From NCBI GenBank assembly GCA_016868915.1, contig VGFL01000002.1, forward strand, positions 1-56,672: a DNA stretch of 56,672 nucleotides. Direction: 5' to 3'. How positions within the stretch are numbered: position 1 is the first letter of the stretch; every line of letters begins with the position of its first letter. The DNA comes from Bacteroidota bacterium (GTDB taxonomy: Bacteria; Bacteroidota; Bacteroidia; Flavobacteriales_D; Crocinitomicaceae). Shown here in pieces: positions 30,168-37,933 of this stretch. The position numbers and the translations under genes are program-made. A model generated the notes under the pieces. That model ran no database searches and was not told the DNA's origin. It saw nothing but the letters and a program-made list of their open reading frames with translations.

Positions 30168-31298
30168 ATGAAAATAGTACCTATCCTTATTTGTTTTGTA
30201 TCAACTACACTTTTTTTGTCCACTAAGTCATTTTCACAGTCTAAAAATGTGCAAGATGCATACAATAAATTCAAATCCGTTAATCTTAAAAATGACTCGG
30301 AAAAGAATTTACGTTCGCTAGAAGAAGCTCGAATTTTCATTGATTTGGCGGCTGATAATCCTGAAACCAAAGAAGATCCAAAAATGCATTTCTACCGGGG
30401 TCAAATATACATGTCTTTGTATGAATTAAACGCTCAACAAGCCATGGTTTCTGGAAACGTTGACCAAACTTTATTAGAAGGTTACAAAGCTAAAGCAGCA
30501 GAGAGTTTCATCTTTTGTTTGAACGAACCAAAGAAAAAATTCAAAGATGAGGTTTTAGGAATGGCCGAATTGAAATTTAACATGATGTTTGATGAAGGAG
30601 TAAAAAAGTACAACGAGAAAAGTTTTGAACAAGCCTTAATTTTATTTTTTCAAGCCTACGATGTAAAAAACATGCTTAATTTGGATTATGGCGATTCAAA
30701 GAAAAATGGTATAATCTGTATGAATCAAATCATAGATAAACTCATTTCTTCGGAAAATCCTGATTTCAAAACAGCAATATTGATTGTTGAACAAATTCGC
30801 ACTCAATTTCCCATGGATATTGACATTCTGATAAGTTTAATAAATATACATTTACGAAATAATGACTTAACCTCGGCTGAAAAATTTATGAACGAAGCAG
30901 TCGCTTTAGATCCAACTAACAAAGTTTTACACTACAACCTGGGTACTTCATACATGAATCAAGGTCTCAACGCAAGAGCAGAAGAATCTTTAAATAAAGC
31001 ATTGGAGATTGACCCTTCCTACAAAGACGCTCAATATCAGTTGGGAGCTCATCTTTATAACTGGGCAAACGAAGTAAATAAGGAAGCAAATGACCTAAAC
31101 TCAAATGATCCGAAAGTTCCTGAATTAGAAAAACAATCAGGTCTATTACTGCAAAAATCGTTGAACGTACTCGAAAAATACATTGAAAACAATCCTAATG
31201 ATAAAGACATTTTAGGTATAATTTACAAAACACATTACAAATTAGGAAACGCTGAAAAAGGAAAAGAATACAAAGCACGTTTCGATGCGATAAAATAA
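30168..31298 (+). CDS. Secreted TPR-repeat protein
   Basis: A 376-residue protein with an N-terminal signal peptide (ILICFVSTTLFLSTKSFSQ). Several tetratricopeptide repeats follow, clearest in the C-terminal half: AEKFMNEAVALDPTNKVLHYNLGT, ARAEESLNKALEIDPSYKDAQYQLG, and NVLEKYIENNPNDKD. It is likely a periplasmic scaffold or assembly factor. No specific partner can be named. The 150 bp that follow lead into the tmRNA promoter. Confidence 0.8.
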   Translation: MKIVPILICFVSTTLFLSTKSFSQSKNVQDAYNKFKSVNLKNDSEKNLRSLEEARIFIDLAADNPETKEDPKMHFYRGQIYMSLYELNAQQAMVSGNVDQTLLEGYKAKAAESFIFCLNEPKKKFKDEVLGMAELKFNMMFDEGVKKYNEKSFEQALILFFQAYDVKNMLNLDYGDSKKNGIICMNQIIDKLISSENPDFKTAILIVEQIRTQFPMDIDILISLINIHLRNNDLTSAEKFMNEAVALDPTNKVLHYNLGTSYMNQGLNARAEESLNKALEIDPSYKDAQYQLGAHLYNWANEVNKEANDLNSNDPKVPELEKQSGLLLQKSLNVLEKYIENNPNDKDILGIIYKTHYKLGNAEKGKEYKARFDAIK

Positions 31299-31413
31299 AT
31301 ATCCTTTCTTTTTAAAATTTAAAACTTCCATAGAATTGGGCAGTATTTTTTCACTTTTATATTCTGTTTAATTTCATTAATAGATTTTAACACAGATTTC
31401 GTTCAGAATTCTC

Positions 31414-31421
31414 TAACTTTG
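31414..31421 (+). promoter_or_regulatory. -7 promoter box TAACTTTG of ssrA
   Basis: Exact TAnnTTTG match 28 bp before the mature tmRNA 5' end, leaving a precursor leader of about 20 nt for RNase P to remove. Confidence 0.5.
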
Positions 31422-31449
31422 TGAAGATTAAAACAATCAAACGTTCTTT

Positions 31450-31849
31450 GGGGTCGACATTGGATTTGACAGCGATAGCGGTAGTCAAGTGTCAGCATGC
31501 AGAGGGTTGTGGTGAACCTCTTAAATATCTTGTCACGAACAATAATTGACAATACGTCATACGCACTTGCTGCTTAATTAACTGAATGTTAATTGGCTTA
31601 ATCCGACTGAAGCATAGTAGGTTGGACGAGTACTTCCGGTAAGTTGCTACCCTTTCGGCTTACCGTTCGGAAGTTCATCCCATAGGGTTAGCTAAAGCGA
31701 GGCAACTAAGTTTTAGCGAAACAACAGTTGCTAAGTTGCAGTTTTGGGTGTTCTTGTCCGGCCTGCATTCGAAAATCAATCATGAAATAAGCATGTAGAA
31801 AGCTTGAAAACTCATCGTTTGGACGAGGGTTCAAACCCCTCCGACTCCA
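31450..31849 (+). ncRNA. ssrA: Transfer-messenger RNA (tmRNA)
   Basis: A roughly 400-nt tmRNA that rescues stalled ribosomes. The 5' end GGGGTCG pairs with CGACTCC at the 3' end to form the tRNA-like acceptor stem, and the T-arm carries GGTTCAAACC. The discriminator A is at 31849, and the CCA is not fully encoded. The reading frame ends D-N-T-S-Y-A-L-A-A at 31548-31574 with a TAA stop at 31575; the exact resume codon upstream is uncertain. GC-rich pairs such as the GGTAAG/CTTACC stem near 31640-31665 fit pseudoknots of the core. Confidence 0.95.
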
Positions 31850-31857
31850 CTCTGATA

Positions 31858-31888
31858 AAAGCACTTTTCGTAGGAAGGTGCTTTTTTT
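31858..31888 (+). terminator. Terminator of ssrA
   Basis: AAAGCAC (31858-31864) pairs with GTGCTTT (31878-31884), with extra pairing inside and a T run after it. It begins 9 bases after the tmRNA 3' end. Confidence 0.8.
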
Positions 31889-31983
31889 ATTTCACAACGA
31901 AGCGATGCATTGCTTCAGTGAGTTATTGAAATAAAAAAATATGAACGAAGTGAATAAGGGCTTTTATCCATTGCACGTTAGTT

Positions 31984-32019
31984 GAGGTGTTCATAAAATA
32001 AACCCCTCTGACTCCACCA
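31984..32019 (+). repeat. Second imperfect copy of the tmRNA 3' end
   Basis: The bases aacccctctgactccac (32001-32017) repeat the tmRNA 3' end at 31834-31850 with one mismatch. Just upstream, gaggtgttc resembles the T-arm gagggttc, with a few extra bases between the halves. Unlike the functional copy, this one continues with the full CCA. A duplicated RNA-gene 3' end about 170 bp away is what integration at an att site in ssrA leaves behind. Confidence 0.6.
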
Positions 32020-32028
32020 ACGCCCTGA

Positions 32029-32162
32029 GAAGCTTGAAAAGCGAAGCAGGGCTATTTTAAACCAAAAATTATTTTTCTAATTCTAAATTTATTTACGCAG
32101 GGCTTCGGCGGACTCGGTCCATTCTAAAGATATGCGAAGCTGAAGCTTGAAAAGCGAAGCAG
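32029..32162 (+). repeat. Pair of 21-bp direct repeats next to the GIY-YIG gene
   Basis: The same 21 bases, starting gaagcttgaaaa and ending gcgaagcag, occur at 32029-32049 and 32142-32162. The first half, aagcttgaaaa, also occurs inside the tmRNA at about 31800-31810. The first copy lies inside a stem formed by gccctg (32022-32027) and cagggc (32047-32052). The 350 bp between ssrA and the GIY-YIG gene hold only these repeats and the 3'-end copy; no other gene was seen. Confidence 0.6.
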
Positions 32163-32207
32163 TTATATCAATTATTTTCACTATATTTAGGTAACAACCC
32201 TTTTTTT

Positions 32208-32444
32208 ATGCAATTCGTTTACTTACTTAAATGCGCCGATAATACAACATATACAGGATGCACTCAAAATATCGAAGAAAGACTTAAAAGACACGAGAAC
32301 AAACAAGTACTCTATACTTCAACACGCTTGCCAGTTAAATTAATTACCTACATTGCTTTTAGTGATAAATACCAAGCTTTTCAATTTGAAAAATACCTCA
32401 AATCAGGTTCTGGAAAAGCTTTTTCCAATAAACGGTTTTTGTAG
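32208..32444 (+). CDS. Small GIY-YIG nuclease
   Basis: A 78-residue single-domain protein. It shows the GIY-YIG signature as VYLLKC (4-9) and TYTGCT (14-19), the R25-L-K-R-H29 motif, and the metal-binding glutamate in FQFEKYLKSGSG. This is the UPF0213/YhbQ-like size class. It lacks a separate DNA-binding domain. It lies next to the duplicated tmRNA end and direct repeats, so a homing-like role in a small mobile element is possible but not shown. Confidence 0.85.
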   Translation: MQFVYLLKCADNTTYTGCTQNIEERLKRHENKQVLYTSTRLPVKLITYIAFSDKYQAFQFEKYLKSGSGKAFSNKRFL

Positions 32445-32567
32445 GATCCTATTTTAAATCTAGTCTAACGACAATAAGCAAAAGCATCACGGTATCAAAT
32501 TATTTGATTTGCTACGTTCGGCAGCCCTCAAACAAGTTTGGCGCTTCTCTCACTTATCACAAAAATT

Positions 32568-33188
32568 CTAATCCCTGAGGCAACGAACAGAAAACCCTTT
32601 CCCCTTGTCGCTGTCGTCCCTGCTCACCCTGCCATGGTCGTAACTCAGGTAGCGGTACCAGGCATAGTAAGTAATGTACTCGGTAGAACTCCACCAGTAA
32701 CCGTAGAAACCCATAAAGAAGAAATTTCCAAGGCTGTAGCGGAAGCCCCCAGGAAGACCTGAGAAACCGCTGCTGTTGGTGCCATTGCCATTTTCTGCCC
32801 AACCACTTTTGCTCTTCATTTTTGTGCCAGCAGCTTCTCCACCTAAAGAGTCGGTAAGTATATGCCATTCTTCATCGGAAGGAATATGATACCCAACAGG
32901 CGCGAGACCTCTTGAATCATTCACTGCATACCAATTATACAACTTACCGTATTTCGCACCATTCGCTGTGTCATTATCGTAATAACACCAAGCAGGTTTG
33001 CCTTCCGTTGCAGCTTTTTCCCATTCTTCATTAGTTTTCGCTTGGGGTATGGGGTCACCGTTTCTAAAGGTTGCAACATCCAAATTCTTGGTCATCCATA
33101 CTTGGGTACCAATGGTTACGGTTTGGGAAAAGATTGTGCTACCTGTTCCGATAAGCACAAATAAGAAAGGTGTTAACGTGGCTTTCAT
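32568..33188 (-). CDS. FISUMP-domain secreted protein
   Basis: A 206-residue protein with a signal peptide (to about residue 22, ending TIFSQ) and one Fibrobacter succinogenes major paralogous domain: IGTQVWMTKNLDV, AKYGKLYNWYAVND, GYHIPSDEEWHIL, YWWSSTEY and the closing GFSVRCLRD. These domains are common in surface and secreted proteins of Bacteroidota and have no assigned activity. It stands alone, without a T9SS sorting tail. The 120 bp between it and the GIY-YIG gene show nothing recognisable. Confidence 0.85.
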   Translation of the reverse strand: MKATLTPFLFVLIGTGSTIFSQTVTIGTQVWMTKNLDVATFRNGDPIPQAKTNEEWEKAATEGKPAWCYYDNDTANGAKYGKLYNWYAVNDSRGLAPVGYHIPSDEEWHILTDSLGGEAAGTKMKSKSGWAENGNGTNSSGFSGLPGGFRYSLGNFFFMGFYGYWWSSTEYITYYAWYRYLSYDHGRVSRDDSDKGKGFSVRCLRD

Positions 33189-33201
33189 ACTAATGTTTTA
33201 C

Positions 33202-33209
33202 CAAATTTA
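33202..33209 (-). promoter_or_regulatory. -7 promoter box TAAATTTG of the FISUMP gene
   Basis: Exact TAnnTTTG on the minus strand, 13 bp upstream of the ATG at 33188. Confidence 0.45.
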
Positions 33210-33609
33210 TTGAAATCATTTAACTTTCCTACCCGTGCTTTGTCACTTTTTGGAGTTATTCCAGAAAGTTAGTGATCATCTTATTTTTAGGCTAGAAGGA
33301 AAATCACTTTTTAGCAGTAAAGAGAATGGCCTCCTTATAATAAAAGGAGAACAATCCAATTTTTTCCCTTTGATATTTGCCAAAGTAACTGTGCTATTTT
33401 AATTTAAGTATTTAATGGAAAAATAGAGTGTTAAGGCAAAGCAACGCTAATTTGTTTCTAATCGGAATAACAGTATTCAAACTATTGTTCCTTATCACCT
33501 CAAAAACCATATATCTGTAAATTCCCTCAACAATTATTTTAGTGAAAAACAAATACTTTTATCTTAATTTGTACTTTTACTTAAAATACTATTTTAATAT
33601 TACTGGATT
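33210..33609. other. AT-rich intergenic region, no gene seen
   Basis: About 400 bp between two divergent genes. No ORF with a plausible start, no hairpin with a T run and no tRNA-like fold was found. It presumably holds the promoter of the membrane-protein gene at 33610, but no convincing -7 box is visible. Confidence 0.5.
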
Positions 33610-34404
33610 ATGGGTCTTGTCAACTCCTTTATAAATCAAATAGGTCGCGAACTTGGGCGTGATGCCTATCGATCAGTAGCAGTAAGTTCCTTCAGGCTTA
33701 ATAGACAACACCAAATTGTGAACTCCTCTGAGTCTATTTATGACCAAGTAATTAATTTTGAATTACTCACAGATGACGAAAAAAGCTTTCGGCATTTAAG
33801 TAATTTAGTTGAAAAAGCAGAATATACCGATCCGCAAAACTTTGAGTGGCAGTCTCTTTTTTATGAACTTGATAATAAAATTGATTTCTGTAAAGCCAAT
33901 TTATCGCAAAATTATCAAGTCCAGCTTGAGCAACTTGATAAAATTAATGCAACAAACTATAAAAAAATAAAAGAGGAGCATCTTTCCTATATCGACACTG
34001 TTATCGCATATTTAAAAGAAACTGAGGTAAATTTATCCAAAAAGAATAGTTTTTTTGCATTCCTGCTTATTTTAATCGGTTTTAGACCAAGTTATTTTGG
34101 AGAAAAACTTATCTACTCTATAATTAACGTTCTTATTCTATTTTTACTCGGTATAATTTTCAGTCAGGGTTTAATTACTTTCTTATACCCTGAAACATTC
34201 AACGGTAATTTACCAAACAAAACAGTAGATGACTTAAATGCAGTAAGAGCAGCTGCAAGATTATTAATGGGCATTCCTCTTTTTTTCTATTTCTTGTATT
34301 TGTTTTTTGGGGTAAATAAAATACTGAAATATAAAAAGCAAATCAGAGGTAATACTGAATCTAAAATCAAATTTGAGAATTATAAAGCAGAAATGATGAA
34401 ATAA
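33610..34404 (+). CDS. Membrane protein of unknown function
   Basis: A 264-residue protein. The first 130 residues are soluble and charged, with helical, probably coiled-coil content (EQLDKINATNYKKIKEEHLS). Two hydrophobic segments follow at about 170-195 (IINVLILFLLGIIFSQGLI) and 220-240 (LLMGIPLFFYFLYLFFG), giving a hairpin in the membrane with both ends in the cytoplasm. I recognise no family. It is isolated, with long AT-rich flanks on both sides. Confidence 0.65.
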   Translation: MGLVNSFINQIGRELGRDAYRSVAVSSFRLNRQHQIVNSSESIYDQVINFELLTDDEKSFRHLSNLVEKAEYTDPQNFEWQSLFYELDNKIDFCKANLSQNYQVQLEQLDKINATNYKKIKEEHLSYIDTVIAYLKETEVNLSKKNSFFAFLLILIGFRPSYFGEKLIYSIINVLILFLLGIIFSQGLITFLYPETFNGNLPNKTVDDLNAVRAAARLLMGIPLFFYFLYLFFGVNKILKYKKQIRGNTESKIKFENYKAEMMK

Positions 34405-34519
34405 TATACCAGATAAGTGTATCCTTTTCAGCTACTAAAAAATTTTCGATAATTCATATGAGATAAATAACTTTGTAGCAATCATCTTTAAATTTCTGAT
34501 TCATTTTCTAAAGAACACG

Positions 34520-34527
34520 TATCTTTG
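34520..34527 (+). promoter_or_regulatory. -7 promoter box TATCTTTG of gltX
   Basis: Exact TAnnTTTG match. The TTG that opens the longest gltX frame (34525) is part of this box, so translation must start downstream, at the ATG 34543. Confidence 0.55.
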
Positions 34528-34542
34528 CACAAAATTTTGAAA

Positions 34543-36063
34543 ATGTCAAAACCTGTTCGCGTTAGATTTGCTCCATCACCTACTGGCCCCTTACACATGG
34601 GTGGTGTACGAACGGCTCTCTACAATTACTTATTTGCCAAAAGGAATAATGGGACGTTCATCATCCGAATTGAAGATACGGATCAAACTCGCTTTGTACC
34701 CGGAGCTCAGGAATATATTTTGGAATCGATGAAATGGTGTGGCATAATGCCAACGGAAGGTCCTGGTCTTGGAGGTGATTACGGTCCATACGTTCAATCA
34801 GAGCGCAAGGAAATGTATAAACCGTTTGCGGAACAATTAATTTCGGAAGACAAGGCGTACTATGCTTTTGATACAGCTAAGGAATTGGAAAAAGTGCGTG
34901 AACAAGCCAAGCAAATGGGCATGCCTAATTGGCAATACAACAGCGTTACGAGAATGTCGATGAGGAATTCCCTTACCTTACCAAAAGATGAAGTGGAAAA
35001 GCTTCTTAGCGAAGGAGTTCCTTATGTAATACGAATGAAAATGCCACGAAACAGAGATGTTCGTTTTCAAGATATTATACGTGGTTGGGTCGTTGTGAAT
35101 ACTAATAACTTAGACGATAAAGTACTTTTCAAAAGTGATGGAATGCCAACCTACCATTTAGCGAATGTAGTTGATGATTACTTAATGAAAATCAGTCATG
35201 TTATTCGCGGTGAAGAATGGTTGCCCTCTGCCCCACTTCATTATTTGTTGTATGAAGCTTTTGGCTGGGATTGTCCTGAATTTGCCCACCTACCTCTACT
35301 CTTGCGCCCGGACGGAAATGGCAAACTTTCTAAAAGAGATGGAGACCGCTTGGGTTTTCCTGTTTTTCCGTTGGATTGGCATACTTCAGATGGCGAATTG
35401 TATTCCGGTTATCGCGAAAAAGGCTTTCATCGCCAAGCTTTCATCAACATGTTGGCCTTTTTAGGTTGGAATCCAGGTACTACGCAAGAAATATTTAGCT
35501 TGGAAGAACTTGCAAATAGTTTTTCACTGGAGCGCGTCTCAAAAGCGGGAGCTAAATTCGATCCGGATAAAACAAAATGGTTTCAACAACAATACCTGAG
35601 AGCAACGCCAGATGCGGAATTAGCACAAGATTTAAAAAACAAAATCGAGAAAAATGACAAGCTATTAAATTTGGAAGAGATTTGTAGGTTGATGAAAGAG
35701 CGGGCTACTTTTGTTACTGACATTTTAGAAGAGGGAAGTTACCTATTCGATCGACCAAAAACCTATGATTTCGATACGATCTCAAAGAAATGGAAACCAG
35801 AAACGACAGAGTTAATCCAAGGATGGATGCACAAAATTGACGGTCTATCTGATTTCTCAGCTACAGCAGTTGAGTCAAAATTTAAAAATTATTTAGAGAC
35901 AAAAGGTGTTGGAATCGGAGCTGTTTTGTTGCCATTTCGTTTGCTTGTGACCGGTGTTGGCATGGGACCTGGCATGTTTGATATTTCAGCTTTTTTAGGA
36001 AAAGAAGAAGTTCTTGAACGCATGAAAACAGGATTATCTTTAATTGTAGAACGTGTGAAATGA
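34543..36063 (+). CDS. gltX: Glutamyl-tRNA synthetase
   Basis: About 506 residues, a class I aminoacyl-tRNA synthetase that charges tRNA-Glu. The HIGH-like motif is FAPSPTGPLHMGGVRTAL at the N-terminus and the KMSKS-like motif is KLSKRDG. It is of GluRS length and has no glutamine-specific features. The ATG at 34543 is chosen over the in-frame TTG at 34525 because the latter lies in the -7 box. It overlaps folB by 4 bp. Confidence 0.96.
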   Translation: MSKPVRVRFAPSPTGPLHMGGVRTALYNYLFAKRNNGTFIIRIEDTDQTRFVPGAQEYILESMKWCGIMPTEGPGLGGDYGPYVQSERKEMYKPFAEQLISEDKAYYAFDTAKELEKVREQAKQMGMPNWQYNSVTRMSMRNSLTLPKDEVEKLLSEGVPYVIRMKMPRNRDVRFQDIIRGWVVVNTNNLDDKVLFKSDGMPTYHLANVVDDYLMKISHVIRGEEWLPSAPLHYLLYEAFGWDCPEFAHLPLLLRPDGNGKLSKRDGDRLGFPVFPLDWHTSDGELYSGYREKGFHRQAFINMLAFLGWNPGTTQEIFSLEELANSFSLERVSKAGAKFDPDKTKWFQQQYLRATPDAELAQDLKNKIEKNDKLLNLEEICRLMKERATFVTDILEEGSYLFDRPKTYDFDTISKKWKPETTELIQGWMHKIDGLSDFSATAVESKFKNYLETKGVGIGAVLLPFRLLVTGVGMGPGMFDISAFLGKEEVLERMKTGLSLIVERVK

Positions 36064-36419
36064 AGAATTTAATTTACGTTTCAGGGATAAAACTTTACGC
36101 TTTCCACGGATGCTTGGAGGAGGAAACCAAAATAGGTGGACATTACGTCGTAAATATTAAAATTGAAACAAATTTTGGCAATTCGGCTGATCTGGATGAC
36201 CTCACAAAAACCATTGATTACGTAACTGTCAATCAACTTGTTGAATCAGAAATGAAAATCCCTTCTAAATTGATTGAGCATGTCGGGAAACGAATTTTTA
36301 CTAAAATTAAAGCAGCATTTCTCTCGTGTACGAAACTAGAAGTTCATATCGTAAAATTATCTCCACCAATCAACGGAGATGTCGACTCTGTATCAATCGT
36401 GATTTCGGATTTTGAATAA
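36060..36419 (+). CDS. folB: Dihydroneopterin aldolase
   Basis: A 119-residue protein of normal FolB length, acting in folate synthesis on dihydroneopterin. YAFHGCLEEETKIGGHYVV and the later LTKTIDYVTVNQLVE and KLSPPINGDVDSVSI are conserved family segments. Its ATG overlaps the gltX stop (ATGA), so it is translationally coupled to gltX. Confidence 0.92.
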   Translation: MKNLIYVSGIKLYAFHGCLEEETKIGGHYVVNIKIETNFGNSADLDDLTKTIDYVTVNQLVESEMKIPSKLIEHVGKRIFTKIKAAFLSCTKLEVHIVKLSPPINGDVDSVSIVISDFE

Positions 36420-36447
36420 GGAACTTTCTTGTGAAGAACCAATCGTG

Positions 36448-37257
36448 TTATTTTCGAGATGATTCAAGTGCTTTGCGAACTGAACCATATTTTTCTAACA
36501 ATTGAGCTGCAGTTTTTTCATCAATCGACAATTCATTCATTATCATTCTTGTACCTCGGTCGATTAATTTATTATTGCTCAATTGCATATCAACCATTTT
36601 ATTTCCCTTTACACGTCCAAGTTTGATCATTAAACTTGTGGAAATCATATTCAATATAAGTTTTTGAGCTGTTCCGGACTTCATCCGTGTGCTTCCAGTA
36701 ACAAACTCGGGGCCTACCTCTGCTACCAGCCCATATTTGGCATTTAAGGCTAACTGGCTTCCTGGATTACAAGTAATTCCAGCCGTTAGGTTTCCATTCG
36801 CATTTGCCTTATCAATAGCTCCCAATACGTATGGAGTTGATCCAGATGCAGCTATACCAACTATAATATCATTCTTTGTTATTGAAAATTCATTCAAATC
36901 TTGCCATGCTTGATCCGTATCGTCTTCAGCAAATTCAACCGCTTTTCTAATTGCTTGATCTCCGCCTGCTATTATTCCGACAACCAAACCATGCTCCACA
37001 CCGAAAGTAGGTGGACACTCGCTTGCATCAACAATTCCAAGTCGTCCACTGGTTCCTGCACCCAAATAAAAAAGTCTTCCTCCCTGCTTCATTTTGTCGG
37101 CTGCTTCCTCAACAAAAGTACCAATTTTCGGTAGGATTTTTTGAACCGCTAAAGCAACTTTTTGATCCTCTTGATTAATTCCATTAAGCAAATCTAACGT
37201 AGCCATTTTCTCTAAATCATTATGGAGAGAATCAGATTCAGTAATGCGATTTATCAT
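36448..37257 (-). CDS. murQ: N-acetylmuramic acid 6-phosphate etherase
   Basis: A 269-residue SIS-domain enzyme that splits the lactyl ether of MurNAc-6-phosphate to GlcNAc-6-phosphate in peptidoglycan recycling. The signature GAGTSGRLGIVDASECPPTF, GIAASGSTPYVLGA, and TGSTRMKSGTAQKLILNM are all present. It overlaps the upstream phosphoribosyltransferase gene by 4 bp (ATGA). Confidence 0.95.
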   Translation of the reverse strand: MINRITESDSLHNDLEKMATLDLLNGINQEDQKVALAVQKILPKIGTFVEEAADKMKQGGRLFYLGAGTSGRLGIVDASECPPTFGVEHGLVVGIIAGGDQAIRKAVEFAEDDTDQAWQDLNEFSITKNDIIVGIAASGSTPYVLGAIDKANANGNLTAGITCNPGSQLALNAKYGLVAEVGPEFVTGSTRMKSGTAQKLILNMISTSLMIKLGRVKGNKMVDMQLSNNKLIDRGTRMIMNELSIDEKTAAQLLEKYGSVRKALESSRK

Positions 37258-37748
37258 TCTAAAGTTGCTTTATATGATTTAGGTTCAAGACACACTTCAA
37301 CGCGTTCTTTTAAGGTTGTTGATAAACTCATTCCAACAAAATCAGCTTTAATGGGATACCTGCGATGCAGCCGGTCAATTAGAACAACGGTTTTAATAGA
37401 TTTAGTAGGTCTTTCAAGTATTTTTTTCAAGGCATATTGCATTGTTACACCTGAATTTATAACATCATCAATTAAAATAATAAAAGAATTGCTTAATTTC
37501 TCCTCTGAAATAGATAAAGTTATGGGATGTGAAAGTGGATCACTCTTGTCTAGTGTAATTTCAAAAATAAATGTTTTTAAATCAGATTCCTTTTCAATTA
37601 TTGCCTTCACTTTCTCTGCCAATAAAATTCCATTTCCGCAAATACCACCAAGAAAAATTTCATTCTCGCCGTGACAGTTTTCAATGATTTGATGTGCAAG
37701 ACGGGTTATTTTTTGCTCAACTTGAAGATGTGTTAGAATGCTTTGCAT
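37254..37748 (-). CDS. Phosphoribosyltransferase-family protein
   Basis: A 164-residue protein with the PRPP-binding loop FIILIDDVINSGVTM near residue 92 and the N-terminal FLGGICGNGILLAEKV. It resembles PyrR or hypoxanthine phosphoribosyltransferases, but the substrate cannot be set from sequence. Its stop overlaps the murQ start, so the two are made together. Confidence 0.85.
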   Translation of the reverse strand: MQSILTHLQVEQKITRLAHQIIENCHGENEIFLGGICGNGILLAEKVKAIIEKESDLKTFIFEITLDKSDPLSHPITLSISEEKLSNSFIILIDDVINSGVTMQYALKKILERPTKSIKTVVLIDRLHRRYPIKADFVGMSLSTTLKERVEVCLEPKSYKATLE

Positions 37749-37910
37749 AATTCTTTTTTCAAAATTAATTGAATTTATCGAAAATCAACTACATTAAAAT
37801 CATGAACCTTTTTAATGAGTCAGAGATATTTCAACTTCAAAACAATTGCTTTCAAAAATAACTTGTTGAAACATTAAGTTCAAATTGCATAGAACAAAGG
37901 TAATTCTCGG

Positions 37911-37918
37911 TACTTTTG
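37911..37918 (+). promoter_or_regulatory. -7 promoter box TACTTTTG of the ABC exporter operon
   Basis: Matches TAnnTTTG. The TTG that would open the longest frame (37916) is inside it, which moves the start to the GTG at 37934. Confidence 0.45.
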
Positions 37919-37933
37919 GTAAAAATCAACTTA

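Noticed and set aside
32001-32019. Possible second tRNA or tmRNA gene
   Set aside because: Only the 3' end and a distorted T-arm are present; no 5' acceptor strand, anticodon arm or tag frame lies upstream.
31851-32207. CRISPR-like repeats downstream of ssrA
   Set aside because: Only two copies of the 21-bp repeat, spaced 113 bp apart, with no spacer pattern and no cas genes.
32538-32868. Two ORFs overlapping the FISUMP gene
   Set aside because: The FISUMP frame has a signal peptide and a full domain; the others are low-complexity shadows.
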